64,000 nt of DNA from Chloranthus sessilifolius (taxonomy: Eukaryota; Streptophyta; Magnoliopsida; Chloranthales; Chloranthaceae). The notes under the pieces were generated by a model that saw nothing but the letters and a program-made list of their open reading frames with translations, had not been told where the DNA came from and did not search any database. Shown in pieces: positions 14,401-24,275 of this stretch (the first letter of the stretch is position 1; every line of letters begins with the position of its first letter). The stretch is taken from contig CM037595.1 in NCBI GenBank assembly GCA_021018995.1, positions 97,305,491 to 97,369,490 on the forward strand. The letters are read 5' to 3'. Made by a program: the position numbers and the translations under genes.

Positions 14401-17400
14401 CATAATGCTGGAATAAGAAACCACACACTAACCATCAGGGAACAAAACAAGATGGCTACCATGCATAATTAATTAAAAACATTTTTCGATCATTAAACTA
14501 ACTAAAACAAAGTCAGAAGGCACAATCTTATCATTAGTTCGTCATCTTCTAAATCATTGTATAGCCTGGAAGAACTACATTTTAAAAATGTTATACCAAT
14601 TTCTTTATGCAGTAAGTGTAAAAAGTAATAGGGAAAGAGGCACGCCATTAACCCATTCATTGGCATGATGGCATGATGGTGGTTGTTTGCTAGAATCCTG
14701 GTTTCAAGGTACTCAAGCAAAAATATTCAAAGTTATAACACCACTGACCACCTTTTGGCTAACTACAAATCCAAAAGCATTTTTGAAACAATACATATTT
14801 AACAATGCCTTCATACAACAAATATTTTCGTTCTCTACTTCTCTTTGTTAGAGTAAAAATTAAAAACAAACTAAACAACTAAGATCTGAATAAAGCGCAC
14901 GGAAAGATTAACTCCTAGTTACATGTCAATGCTGTTCACTAAAATATTACTTGACCTCTAAAAATCGTTTGATACATTTTATTGGCCAATACAAACTTGG
15001 ATAGTGTATATATAGATTATGCAAAACGATACAAGCACTTTCTTAAGGAATTGTCCAATTCAAACTTATATGAGTTTGCATCAGACGACGTCTACCAGTT
15101 TTTCAGCTGGACAAGTTGACACACGATGCTGAGATTTCAGTCCTCAGTCAATACACAATACAGTAAACAGCTAATTATAACACTAGAAAGTACTGCAATT
15201 TATTACACTATTAACCTGTTTGATGTAATATGAGACACACCATCAATACAGAACACATTATTAACCTGTTTGATGTAATATGAGACACACCATCAATTAA
15301 CGCAAATATTGCATACTATAATGCACTTACATATGGATATGATGGTTTACCGACACATATTATAAAAAATTGCAGTTTATATAGCAAAATATATACCTTT
15401 CTCTGCAAACTTAGACATAAATCAACATTTATTCCAGATCAGGTTTCTCATGTCACCAGGATTCACTGATGCTGTCTCTAATTTTCAGGCATTTTCCTTT
15501 CTGTTCTGTAGTCTCTTTTAGATTACATATTATTAAGCTAAAAATTAATGCAACTGATACGATGTAAGAACTGAACAGGAGTCAAATATTTTTCTCAAAC
15601 TCCCTTTAAAAGCTTGTCCGTATATTGATTAGTTAAAGACTAAAACAAAAAAGTCATGGAGTGGCTCAAAGTCTATTGAGTAAATGGTGGCAAGTGGCAC
15701 AGGAGCAATATGGAGTAGATTCTCAAAGGGAGCAAGGGACGACAAAGTTCAAGTGGAAGTAGGTTATTGAGTGCAATAGTTTGACAGCCCATTAATCACA
15801 GATATAGATTAAGTATATAGCTTTTGAAAGACTTTACAAAAAAATGTTAAGACTTCATTAACTAGTATTCTTGGGTAGATTTTGGAATTTGGATTTCTCT
15901 CCCATGTGCTCATATTTGCTGTCATATCTATTCTCTCCCTTGTGCTCATATTTGCTGTCATATCTGTGTGTATCTATATACATACGTACATATTTATTCA
16001 TGCATGCATGTATGTGTCCATGTATTTATAATGTATATAATATATACAAATTATATTTGTTAAATAAATATGTATATATACATTCATGATAGAAACAGCA
16101 TTAGCACACAAAGGAGCTGTTCATACTGTTGTATGAACATCAGATGCTGGATGCATATTCTTTTGTTCAAGTCCAATTTAATTTTGTGAAAAGAATGCAG
16201 GGTTAGCTAGGGTGTTCCTTATAAACAACACGCTACGACAGAGCTCAGTAGTAGTGACAAGTAGGCAAGGGCTGGCTAGGATGTTCCCTGTAAGCGACGA
16301 TCAGCAACATCGTCAAGTTGTTGCGAATGGTAAGCCTGGGTTCCCACATCGACATAGTTGTGTGCGAGCAAAGAAGGTCCAAAAATCTACCTGTGGCTTA
16401 TTGGTTTGTAGGTACATTAACTGGAAAGAGTAACGAGTCGGCAAAGATGAGAAAGAATATAAATTTAACAAGCTTGCAAGAGACAGTGGAAAAGGAGAAA
16501 AGGGTATAGACATAGGAGATGGGTTCAATCTTTTTTACTCATGAAAAGTAATTCTCATAATGGGGTAGGCATTGTAGTTGAAATGTAGAATTTGTCATAA
16601 ATATCGATTTCCATTCCAAATAATCTCAAATACATGTTAATTACAGAGATCAATAGCGATTTGACTCGCTGTGAACTTCACCAATCATTCTACCTGAACT
16701 TTGTCTATGGAGAAACTGCTGATTGATAAAAGTTCAAAGCTAGATCGGAGTTGGGATTCAGGGGGACAAAAGTTCTCCTGGCCTTTCTCACTATCCTCTC
16801 TGTAATCTGGCTCTTAGACTTCCTCTTCTTCCTCTTTGTCCTCACTTTTCATTTTTTCCCTTTTTTTAGCTCCCAAAAGGGAGCTAGTTATGGTGGAACT
16901 TGGACAAGAATGAAGAATCCACGCCTAAAGCATCTTCCAGTTCTGGGTAGGATCCTGATTGTGTTATTGAAATGACACTCAGATTGAGGCAAACTTCTCA
17001 ATCTGACACCGTATTTTAATCATCTACCAATTTGGATTAGACTTTGTTTTCACAGAGTACAAGTCTCGAGAACTGAGTTTAACAAACTCTCACGTGGGCT
17101 GGGCACTTCTCCACCAATAGTGGTTCAGAACATGTCAGCTTCTGATTCGAAGACCACATCATTCAATCATTAGTTCACACATGCAGACGCTTCTCTAACT
17201 AATTTTACTAACTGTGCATGAGCATCCACTTAACAGATCAGGCAGGCTGTCTTCCACATCACTCACCAACTTAGCTGCCATTGATAGTTGTCCACTTTAC
17301 AGCCTAACTTAGATGCTATTGACAGCTATCATACACTTCACTATCAAACTCAATGGCCATTGACTGTTGTCGTTCACTGACAACTTATTCATTCCTCCAA

Positions 17401-20400
17401 CCTTGACCGTGACCCCACAACTAATATTAACAGTTGTCAATCGCTGATCATTTAATTGTTTTTCGACATTGATCATGACTTCAAGACCTCAAACGATTGT
17501 GCACCATCCACAACCTCAAACTGATGGCACTGCCCGCGTCTCTGCAACTTATGTTCCTCTGATCACAACCTTCATTTTACAATTCACAGCCTGTGCTTCG
17601 CAATCTAATATGTACTAAATTAAATTTAGTGGTCACTATAAGTATTAAACTGTTTCACTGTTCACTGATTACTAGTACTCACAAACCAATGCATGCCAAA
17701 AATTCACTTTTCATACCATTCTAATTCCTCTATCACATCTCAATGACATCACAGCCGTTCGAATTGAATTCTTCATATTGTCACATGCTCTAACTTGACT
17801 GAATTCTCTATGGGAAACATGTCTCTGTAGGGAATTTTTACTGGACTATAACCACTTTCTGGACTAAAACATGTGAATCGTGGGATCCCTAACCTCTTAA
17901 GAGCATGTGTACTGAGTCGTTTAATCCTGACAACATTCTCGATACTTTACTCTAATTATCCTCAAAAATCTATTAAGATTACCAATAGATCTTGTCCATT
18001 TTCACCTTAATACAGGGACATGAAAGATTGTGATGTTACGGAGAGCTTACGCAGATAAAAAATAGAGAAATAGGACTAAAAAAGCAAACCCCAAATAGAT
18101 GGGATAAGGTTGTGAAGATGATGCAGAACATACCCATTGCTGTAAAAATACAAAATAAAAGGCAACACCAACATGCGCTCCAGATGATTTCATTAGATAT
18201 CACAGGAGATACACAAAAACCCCAAAAAAAAAATCATCCAAAAGGAAATTCATTCCTAAAATTTCCCGTGTTGTGAAATTTCCAATCCAACAGAACAGAT
18301 AACAAATATATAGGAATTGATATTGCCGGGTGCAAAGATGACTTTTGAGTTTTGACTGAAAAAATAAAATAAAATTCAAAATCCATGCTCCTGGGCAAGC
18401 AACAACAGACCACAGTAAAAGAATAGAAAATCTAACCATGTAGATCTGTTTCATCATTGATCTAAATGTATTGTGAAACTTGACAGCTCATACAAGTTTT
18501 TCTTTCAATATATAATTAGTGATTGCATACATGTTTTCTTCCTACAGTTAATAGAAATTTACATTGGCCTTAAAGAATAATGCAATTTTCTATAGCTGCC
18601 ATTTATTATTCATATCCTAGTTGTAAAGTTTCTCTATATTACACACATACATATAGAAAACCTGCATGCTGACTAATTACATGAATCATTGTCCAAACTC
18701 TGCATCCATTACCAAATGAAATTCCCAAAGCCCTTTTGAATTTGCCAATTACTTTATAGAATGACTAGGATCTACTCACTGAACCATCCATATAGTATTT
18801 TCTGGCATAAAAACCACAAAATTCAAAAGACTGGCAATTAAGTGGAGTAAATATATGAATTAAACATCAATTGTAGAGAAGTTCTTCATCAAGCCCAGCA
18901 TCGAAGGCAGATCATATTTCATAAACAAATTCTAATTAGCTTCTTTGAGATTCCATACTTAACCATGAATCATATAAAGATCATTTATTCAGAATAAAGA
19001 AAATGATTAGGTACATCCATACAGTGTAGTCTAAACTCAAAGGATTGTGCCTGCTCTTGGTTAAACGGTTACATTACCTTATAGACAAGCCCAGCACTAC
19101 TGAGTTTGGTAGTAAACCCGTGACCAAAAACCTCTCTAAAACCTTTCTGGTGATGGTCATAACGATCTTGGTTGGGATCATATACTCCCCCCACATCCAG
19201 GACAGCATCAAGCGTGTCCAATAGCTGAAAAACGTGGAATCAAATCAGTTAAATAACATTCATCAAATTACTTTAATCTATGAGAAAAGTCAGTATGAAT
19301 CTGCTAATATACATTGCAATCAGATGTAGGCCAAAAAATTAGAATAAGACAAAAGGAGATGAGAACCAATATCCTCAACTGAATAATTTTTTCAATATGC
19401 ATATTTTTATAGGAAGAAGAAACAGTGACGTCACAGGTTGAAGCAAGGTTTCGGGGACCTTACAGGTTCTGTTTTGCACAATGGAGAGCATCAGTTGGAA
19501 CCATCAACCAAAAAAAAATTACATTAGTGCAGAGATGGATCAGGCATCAGGGTTTTGGATTTTCATTCCTTGAAGACATTGCACACCGTTGGCAACCTTG
19601 CGGAGGATTTGTTAAGACTCCTTCGACAGCATGAAAGGAACGCCTAGATTGTGCCTTCTTTTAGTTAAGGTTTCTATTCTGAGAAGCTTCCCAACTCCTA
19701 AGAGCAATTGAGCTGCTTATTACTATATATACACACACACACATATATAGGGACATGCTCATATGACTCAAGTCACACATGACTCAAGCCATGAGACCAT
19801 TCAGATCTCCATGGTCAGCATTAACTGCTGAGATCTATGGTCTCCTAGCTCGAGTCACGATGTGACTCAAGTCGGTTGATCATTAACCCCATATATATAT
19901 ATAGAAAGAGAGAGACGCTGATGTTTGGGGAATTTGTATGTTCCTGATGCAGAAGTGAATAATTGCTTGCTTATAGCTCTTATGCTTCTGTTGGGGACGA
20001 TAATGTTAATGGCAGGAAGAAGTATGAGATTTCATGTAGGGGAACCAACCATGATAAGTAAACACATAATGGAGGACGCATTGATCCTGCTCTAAATGAT
20101 GGGTGGACACAGGTTGACAGGTGACAACGGGAATTCTAGGCTGTTAATAGAAAGGACTTCATAAATCATAAGGGAATGGATGGACAGTTCTTCAACATTT
20201 CGAGCTATGATCATCAAGGACGATGACTTGATGACGATATACTCAAGTCCTTGAATCACGGGCGCATGTTGATGGCCAATTTAGAAACAATGGTGGAAGG
20301 TATTATTAGACTTTGGTCAAATTTCTAGCATGGAGGACCCCAACTTAGAGGAAATTTGGGATCTTCTTCATGGTCTTCAACTCAATGTGATTCCGAAGTT

Positions 20401-21813
20401 GTTGTTAGAGATGGAAGGAGACTCCTTTAATGTGATCACTTGAGGGCCACTACGACTTTCTGGCCTTAGAGATTCAAGGATCTTATTGAAGAATGTGAAA
20501 TACTTTTCATGCCTAAAATATATCTTTAGACCATGGTTTACAAGAAGCTAACTCGAATGCAGATGCAGGTGGGAATGTCAAGTTATGTTTTACCAGGAGG
20601 TGATGGATTCACAGTATTTAGTATTTACATATGTTGTCTATGGTTATTGGGTGACCATGTCTACCTGTGTGTACATTCTTTATCAACGTGTTCTTAACCT
20701 CCTTTAATAGTTTTTCAATTTATTAAAATAACGACAAAATACCATCTATATTTTTTTCAATAAGATAATTAGTGCTCACAACCCTTACATTCCCTAATTT
20801 GGATTTAAGATTTCTCTTAACCTACTTCTTCAGTACGATTACTCCACTATTCTGCATGGTATATTATTTTCATATCGAAATTTTATAACTGGATCTTTGC
20901 TTGACAAATAAGATACCATCTTGAAGTCTATTGATTATCTTAGTCTTATCCTCTTCATTTTGCACAAAAACTAAGAACTCAGGTATCATATTTGCTTTAG
21001 TCTCATGTATCACTTCTCCTAAACTATTATCTTCATTTTTTTATTTTTGATAGGTAAGCATAGGATTTGAACCCTTGACCTCAACGCTACACTTGAGGGC
21101 ATCACCATTGGAGAAAAGGTTCAATCCCCAAGACTATTATTTTCATATATCACTCATCACCATCACAGACTTATCCCATCTCTTTAGGATTTCCACTGGT
21201 TTCTTATCAGCATTAAGCTCTTTGTAACTTTGCAATCCATCATAACCCTTCTCACAACTTCCCTCTAGGTCTTCACTGGTCTCTCTTCTCCTACTTCCTT
21301 GTGCTTGTAGCTTCTCAACCCTTCATACAGAGTTCGCTTCTTGCCTCCAATGAAATGTTCAAACCATCTCAAGCGACATTCCCTATATTTTTTTCCTTTC
21401 ATAGGTGCCACCGAACAATCAAAATTTGGAAATCCACACTAAAAACTAATACCAAACAACGCATTTACAGAATCCCGCCTCGAGAAATGAGCTTAATTTG
21501 CACAGAAAACGTAAACTTCTCAAAAGCAATTCAACAAACAGGTGATGAATCTCAACTGAACAAACAACATCTAAACGATCAGCATTAGTAAATCTATAAT
21601 CTATACAGAGAGAATTCCAAACAGTACCTGGGGATCCCTGGAGCGAACAATTTCGGCATTGGAGAATTTATTGGTGAGTCGGATCATGAAGCAACCAAGC
21701 GCTTCGTCGCAATGGAAGCTGCCATTGTGAGTGCCAACTCTCATTGGATTAGGGTTTGGTGAACCGGTGGAGCAAGCAGAAACCCTGGAATTCGTTAGGG
21801 AAGTAGCCGCCAT
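1287..21813 (-). CDS. MYG1: MYG1 family exonuclease (UPF0160), six exons, 3' end outside window
   Basis: Minus-strand gene for the MYG1/GAMM1 family, which belongs to the DHH-like metal-dependent phosphoesterases; the human member is a 3'-5' RNA exonuclease of nucleus and mitochondria. Exons, 5' to 3': 21628-21813, 19078-19224, 14309-14407, 13538-13729, 13235-13354, 1287-1358. All six have canonical GT..AG borders, lengths divisible by three (phase 0), and together give 272 codons with no stop. Visible family signatures are [13 protein letters not shown] near residue 30 (metal-binding His/Asp), RYDHHQKGF in exon 2 and [13 protein letters not shown] in exon 5. About 75 C-terminal residues typical of plant MYG1 are missing at the window edge. 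I chose the Met at 21813; an in-frame Met at 21879 would add 22 residues rich in Arg/Lys/Ser, which could be a targeting extension. Reading frame and splice sites look intact, so the gene is probably functional despite an 11.9-kb intron 5 filled with transposons. Confidence 0.93.
1359..4500. other. MYG1 intron 5, part flanking the gypsy element
   Basis: No gene. A short dispersed motif lies at about 2430-2516 (GGAGAAATAGGACTCGC followed by CCAACCCCAAATAGATGGG and a TTGTTGTTG tail); a close relative lies at about 18060-18125 in intron 2. A poly-A plus (GA)n run lies at 3128-3158. The remainder is AT-rich and unassigned. Confidence 0.5.
2430..2516 (+). repeat. dispersed short repeat resembling the 3' end of plant RTE LINEs/SINEs
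   Basis: The core CCCCAAATAGATGGGATAAG followed within 40 bases by TTGTTG resembles the conserved 3' tail found on many plant RTE-type LINEs and the SINEs they mobilise. A second copy at 18060-18125 shares the preceding GAGAAATAGGACT block. The family assignment is from general knowledge of that tail. Confidence 0.4.
4501..4505. repeat. target-site duplication, left copy (TGGAC)
   Basis: Five bases directly before the 5' LTR, identical to 12846-12850 directly after the 3' LTR. Confidence 0.85.
5402..5442. repeat. (TA)n microsatellite
   Basis: Uninterrupted TA dinucleotides inside the solo LTR. Confidence 0.95.
5460..5700. repeat. minisatellite, GTAGGTCGTGCCT-type units
   Basis: About a dozen imperfect units of 17-22 bp built on CCTGCGTAGGTCGTG, some with an inserted AGTTATG. 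Because the unit lacks stops in some frames it yields low-complexity reading frames (HDLRR-like), which I do not regard as genes. Confidence 0.9.
5893..5905 (+). promoter_or_regulatory. candidate TATA box of the solo LTR
   Basis: The motif TGTATAAATAGC lies in an otherwise GC-balanced stretch with a plausible short leader after it. Assigned by motif only. Confidence 0.35.
6455..6665. repeat. palindrome cluster (CGATACGTATCGG family)
   Basis: At least eight overlapping occurrences of GATACGTATCG, TCGGACGATAC and their complements in about 200 bp. The same motif set reappears at 26936-27255. Confidence 0.85.
6715..7400. repeat. tandem array, ~108-bp unit, six to seven copies
   Basis: Repeated block: GACTTTTGGTCAAACGATCA, then AATACGAGATCG, GATCCAACGGTGGATTTATT, TTGACCAGATCTTTTGATTT. 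Starts of the TCAAAC block recur near 6727, 6837, 6945, 7054, 7164 and 7258. Copies decay toward the right. Confidence 0.88.
8296..8307 (+). other. primer-binding site, initiator tRNA-Met
   Basis: TGGTATCAAAGC, eleven of twelve bases matching the usual TGGTATCAGAGC, a few bases after the 5' LTR end. Confidence 0.85.
8513..8948 (+). pseudogene. gag remnant of the intron-5 chromovirus
   Basis: The frame opens at the ATG at 8513, is broken by stops within 60 bases, and reads on from 8643. The peptide has the charged linker and [18 protein letters not shown], then [13 protein letters not shown], which is the N-terminal part of the chromovirus capsid domain. It breaks off near 8920 and is joined directly to sequence upstream of RT. 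The rest of capsid, the CCHC knuckle and the protease are missing, so this copy cannot build particles. Confidence 0.75.
8912..10270 (+). pseudogene. reverse transcriptase and RNase H, chromovirus, degenerate
   Basis: RT begins with [20 protein letters not shown] and [20 protein letters not shown], then [35 protein letters not shown] in another frame, and [13 protein letters not shown] near 9485-9522. The catalytic YxDD box reads FDY here, so a metal-binding Asp is lost. RNase H follows with [11 protein letters not shown] (about 9938) and the [10 protein letters not shown] segment (about 10110). The reading frame changes at least four times and has several stops. Family: Ty3/gypsy. Confidence 0.88.
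10400..11580 (+). pseudogene. integrase, chromovirus, degenerate
   Basis: The zinc-binding region ends [15 protein letters not shown]. The catalytic core shows [41 protein letters not shown] and [19 protein letters not shown], giving the D,D,E triad positions. The C-terminal part has [19 protein letters not shown], the GPF/Y-type region. One frameshift near 10830-10900 separates two open segments. It continues into the chromodomain. Confidence 0.88.
11581..11800 (+). pseudogene. C-terminal chromodomain of the chromovirus integrase, broken
   Basis: The translation reads [20 protein letters not shown] then VKWVSG, with stops after it. ILDD...YLVKW is the chromodomain core of Ty3/gypsy chromoviruses and is known to steer integration toward certain chromatin. 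Several stops make it inactive. Confidence 0.7.
11802..12845 (+). repeat. 3' LTR of the intron-5 chromovirus
   Basis: 1044 bp, preceded by the purine-rich CCAGGGGAAT and ending CGCATCA. It aligns with 4506-5262 and 8003-8291. Compared with the 5' LTR it lacks about 63 bp between two ATCAAT boxes. Confidence 0.88.
12846..12850. repeat. target-site duplication, right copy (TGGAC)
   Basis: Five bases directly after the 3' LTR end CATCA, matching 4501-4505. Confidence 0.85.
12851..13234. other. MYG1 intron 5, 5'-most part
   Basis: Between the gypsy target duplication and the exon 5 donor. A-rich, with no feature recognised. Confidence 0.6.
13235..13354 (-). CDS. MYG1: MYG1 exon 5
   Basis: 40 codons ending in NRFCP at a GTAAGC donor. 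The next exon continues [11 protein letters not shown] 11.9 kb away, giving the expected [12 protein letters not shown] junction. The intron after this exon holds the gypsy element. Confidence 0.94.
13538..13729 (-). CDS. MYG1: MYG1 exon 4
   Basis: 64 codons between a TAACAG acceptor and a GTATAA donor. It includes [18 protein letters not shown] and [17 protein letters not shown], both hallmark stretches of the family, with no disruption. Confidence 0.95.
14309..14407 (-). CDS. MYG1: MYG1 exon 3
   Basis: 33 codons, beginning [10 protein letters not shown] and ending VYKSFVE, between a TTCCAG acceptor and a GTAATC donor. This matches the helical segment that follows the DHH motif in plant MYG1. 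Confidence 0.93.
15205..15300. repeat. tandem duplication, 50-bp unit, two copies
   Basis: TTAACCTGTTTGATGTAATA plus TGAGACACACCATCAAT occurs at 15211 and 15261 with no mismatch in that block. Confidence 0.95.
18060..18125 (+). repeat. second copy of the short repeat at 2430-2516
   Basis: It shares GAGAAATAGGACT and CCCCAAATAGATGGGATAAG with the copy at 2430, with a few mismatches, and sits in MYG1 intron 2. Confidence 0.4.
19078..19224 (-). CDS. MYG1: MYG1 exon 2
   Basis: 49 codons between an acceptor ending CAG (19225-19227) and a GTAATG donor. It carries [13 protein letters not shown] and the diagnostic RYDHHQKGF motif (the DHH signature), then [16 protein letters not shown]. Too short for a simple ORF scan but unmistakable by motif. 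Confidence 0.95.
19750..19890. mobile_element. fold-back MITE in MYG1 intron 1
   Basis: 141 bp with long imperfect terminal inverted repeats: GACTCAAGTCACACATGACT near the left end faces GACTTGAGTCACATCGTGAC on the complement of the right end, followed on both arms by GAGACCAT and AGATCTC. It starts GGGACATG and ends TTAACCCC, with TATA-rich flanks on both sides. Family not certain. Confidence 0.65.
20280..20590 (+). pseudogene. remnant of a LINE-type RNase H domain in MYG1 intron 1
   Basis: Reading across frames gives [25 protein letters not shown] and, near 20545, [12 protein letters not shown]. The last matches the H..REAN..ADALA signature that ends the RNase H domain of plant L1 LINEs, and EGDS matches its central acidic residue. 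The frame is broken. I take it as a decayed LINE 3' piece. Confidence 0.45.
21628..21813 (-). CDS. MYG1: MYG1 exon 1
   Basis: 62 codons from Met at 21813 to a CAG|GTACTG donor at 21627/21622. It encodes a variable N-terminus followed by the strongly conserved segment [19 protein letters not shown], whose His and Asp are the presumed metal ligands. An in-frame upstream Met (21879) is an alternative start. Confidence 0.93.
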
Positions 21814-22084
21814 TAGAGAAACTTTGAGATGCCTCTGTGAGAAGAAAAGGTTCTGAGTCCAACTTCGAACCCCAAACATATCTCGCTCTAGTTGCCTTTC
21901 GATATATTGATATATGCAGCCACAGTTTCCTTTTTGACAAAACTACCCCTACGCTTAGAGCAAAAAATAATTTTTACTCCAACAATTATGAGGGTATCTC
22001 TGTCCAAACGGAATTGGGAAGAAACAGGGGTAGATTGAGGGTGTCTATGATAATAGACTAATTCAATTTTTATATGATGTTAGA

Positions 22085-22330
22085 GTTTATATGAGCGTCT
22101 AGGGTTTAGAGTAGATATTAGGTGTGGAAGCCTGAGCATCAGGTGTAGTGCACATTCGGTCTATATTGGACTACATTGGATGCATGCTTGGTAACCATTT
22201 GAGGATCCATTAGTTGCACACACAAAGTTGACCCTTGCACATAATTTAAGAGAAAGACTCAGTATTTTGGGGACCTTTCTCATGTGGAAACACCCAGTGT
22301 CGGAACCAGGATTTTCACCCAGCGGGGCGC
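22085..22330. other. intergenic, upstream of MYG1
   Basis: Upstream of the MYG1 5' end. No gene and no clear promoter element that I can defend. Confidence 0.4.
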
Positions 22331-22541
22331 AAGTGATAGTGACAAATTTCAGCAAAATTCTCCGAAATTCGTTGGAACAAGGTTCGGCCAAAACTTTTAA
22401 CGAAATTTGGGTCATTTCTCCGAAATTGCAAAAAATTCAAAGAAATTAATGAAATTTCGCCAAAATTAATGAAATTTTATTAATTTTAACTATTTTTAAA
22501 TAATAAGAAAGGCTTTTATAAATATTAAATATAATATATAC

Positions 22542-22555
<14 letters not shown>

Positions 22556-22619
<64 letters not shown>
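22556..22619. repeat. (TA)n microsatellite flanked by CATA/TATG repeats
   Basis: About 30 TA units, preceded by CATACATACATACA and followed by TGTATGTATGTA, which makes the whole block self-complementary. Confidence 0.95.
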
Positions 22620-22630
<11 letters not shown>

Positions 22631-22846
22631 AATAAAATTCTAAAGAATATTAAAAATCAAGATATAATGAACAAATTGTGAATTGTTCGTGTATTACACG
22701 AATTATTCGCGAAGTTTGTGATTTTTTTTTAAAAAAACAAGAATTTTTAGTTAGTGATTAATTCCTAGAACCTTAAATTCGAGAATTATCATAGAGACAA
22801 ATTTCATTTTTGGCAGTATTTTGGTAGGGTGTCATTTCGGTTAAAT

Positions 22847-23120
22847 TTTGAGAAAAATTAAAAAGTTTCGGAAAAATTAGGGAGAGTACAAAATATATTT
22901 ATATATAAATTATATTTGGTATTTATAAAATCTCTACGTATTTTTTATAAATGGCTAACATTAAAATAAAGGGGGATCGACTCTCTTTTTCGAGAAAAAA
23001 TTAAAAAGTTGCGGAAAAATTAGGAAGAGAACAAAAAATATTTATATATAAATTATATTTAGTATTTATAAAAACTCTATCTATGTTTTATAAATGGCTA
23101 ACATTAAAACAAAGGGACCA
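22847..23120. repeat. tandem duplication, ~141-bp unit
   Basis: GAGAAAAATTAAAAAGTTTC ... ATAAATGGCTAACATTAAAA occurs twice, starting near 22850 and 22991, with only scattered differences. Confidence 0.9.
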
Positions 23121-23245
23121 ACTCTCTTGACTGTCCGTCAATGTTCCTAAAGTCGGTGGGCGGGTTTGGGTGGTCGGGTGGATTTTCGAGCGGATCGGAC
23201 CGGCCGGCGCCTAGGCGGGAGCCCCAAGATCCAGGCCGGCCCAAA

Positions 23246-23246
<1 letters not shown>

Positions 23247-23315
<69 letters not shown>
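23247..23315. repeat. (TA)n microsatellite
   Basis: More than 30 uninterrupted TA units, next to a GC-rich stretch (23150-23240). Confidence 0.95.
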
Positions 23316-23316
<1 letters not shown>

Positions 23317-23564
23317 CCCTAAATTTTAGTCAACAGTGAACAGCCCAAAAAGGGTACAAGATAATTGCATCAGTGAATGTAAACCTAAATCATCCGATCG
23401 ATGAACTTTAATATCAGTCATTAAAAGTAAAAACAATGGTTTATGTTATAGTCAACAGATTTGATGGTTGAAAATTTCAAATTGTCCAAGTGGCAACCCA
23501 TCACTGGAGTGGAACATATCTCAGCCCAAACAATTAAAAAAAATTAGACGTAAAACATATGATG

Positions 23565-23745
23565 AAAAAAAAATCAGAGGAAGGGGAAGAAGAAAAGAAA
23601 AAAGAATAGAGGAAGAAAATAAAACCAGAGGAGGAAGAAGAAGAAAAGAAAAAAAAATAGGAAGAAGAAGAAAACAAAAACTGAGGAAGAAGAAAGCAAA
23701 AAAATGAAGAAGAAGAAGAAAAACAGAAGAAGTGGAGAAAAAAAA
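23565..23745. repeat. polypurine tract, GAAGAA-rich
   Basis: About 180 bases almost entirely A and G on the plus strand. Long Lys/Glu/Arg reading frames here are by-products of composition. Confidence 0.9.
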
Positions 23746-24035
23746 CTCAACCTCACGTCACGTCACGGAGGGTTATCGCTTGGGAGCCGCCGTCGAAGAG
23801 CAGAAAGAGGGGTTTTGGGGTTTAGGATGGTTTAGGAACTGTACAGGAAAGTTGTAATTTAAGGTTGGTTAGTTGCGACATTTGCGCCTAATTTATAACT
23901 TTTTTATTTTTTTAATGAGGCCCAATTTATAACCTTTTTTTTTATATATATAAGGCCCAATTTATAACTTACTGTTGTGTTAATTGTACCCAATAATGAT
24001 TATTTACTTATTTGCATTCAATTTCTAATTTTTAA

Positions 24036-24275
24036 ATTTTTTTTTTTATATAGTCATTTTAGGCCGAGACAGTCTCGAGAATCGAGGAACAGACACGCAT
24101 ACACATATGACAGTTAGGGAGCAGTGTGAGGGAGCACCAACTACAGTGGTGAGGATTAACTAACAGAACCCAACCCACACCTTTTAAAGATAAGGGGCAT
24201 GGATGACGAGTATCGAACCCACGAACCTCCTCCCTCACAATGGAGGAAGGTTACCAACTGGGCTAATGCCTCTTT
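24036..24275 (-). mobile_element. tRNA-derived SINE
   Basis: On the minus strand the head reads GGCATTAGCCCAGTTGGTAA (A-box-like TTAGCCCAGTTGG, complement of about 24254-24266) and, about 45 bases on, GTTCGTGGGTTCGATACTC (B-box-like, complement of about 24208-24226). This is RNA polymerase III internal promoter spacing. The body runs to about 24055 and ends in a run of A on the minus strand (T run at 24036-24048). CAATTTCTAATTT and CAATTTTTAACTT flank it as a possible target duplication. It does not fold as a full tRNA. Confidence 0.6.

Larger units (their letters stand above)
14411..19071. other. MYG1 intron 2
   Basis: About 4.7 kb, larger than usual for this gene. A ~50-bp tandem duplication lies at 15211-15300 and a short dispersed repeat at 18060-18125. 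No protein-coding similarity recognised; the small open frames inside are low-complexity or hydrophobic by chance. Confidence 0.55.

Noticed and set aside
21056-21125. tRNA/SINE-like sequence (GGTTCAAATCC on the minus strand)
   Set aside because: A B-box-like motif is present but no properly spaced A box or tail, so it is too weak to call.
23468-23756. Open frames on both strands with Lys/Glu or Phe/Leu runs
   Set aside because: Produced by a GAAGAA polypurine tract.
24200-24275. Possible tRNA gene on the minus strand
   Set aside because: A- and B-box-like motifs are present but no full cloverleaf is visible, and a longer body with a poly(A) tail follows, which fits a SINE.
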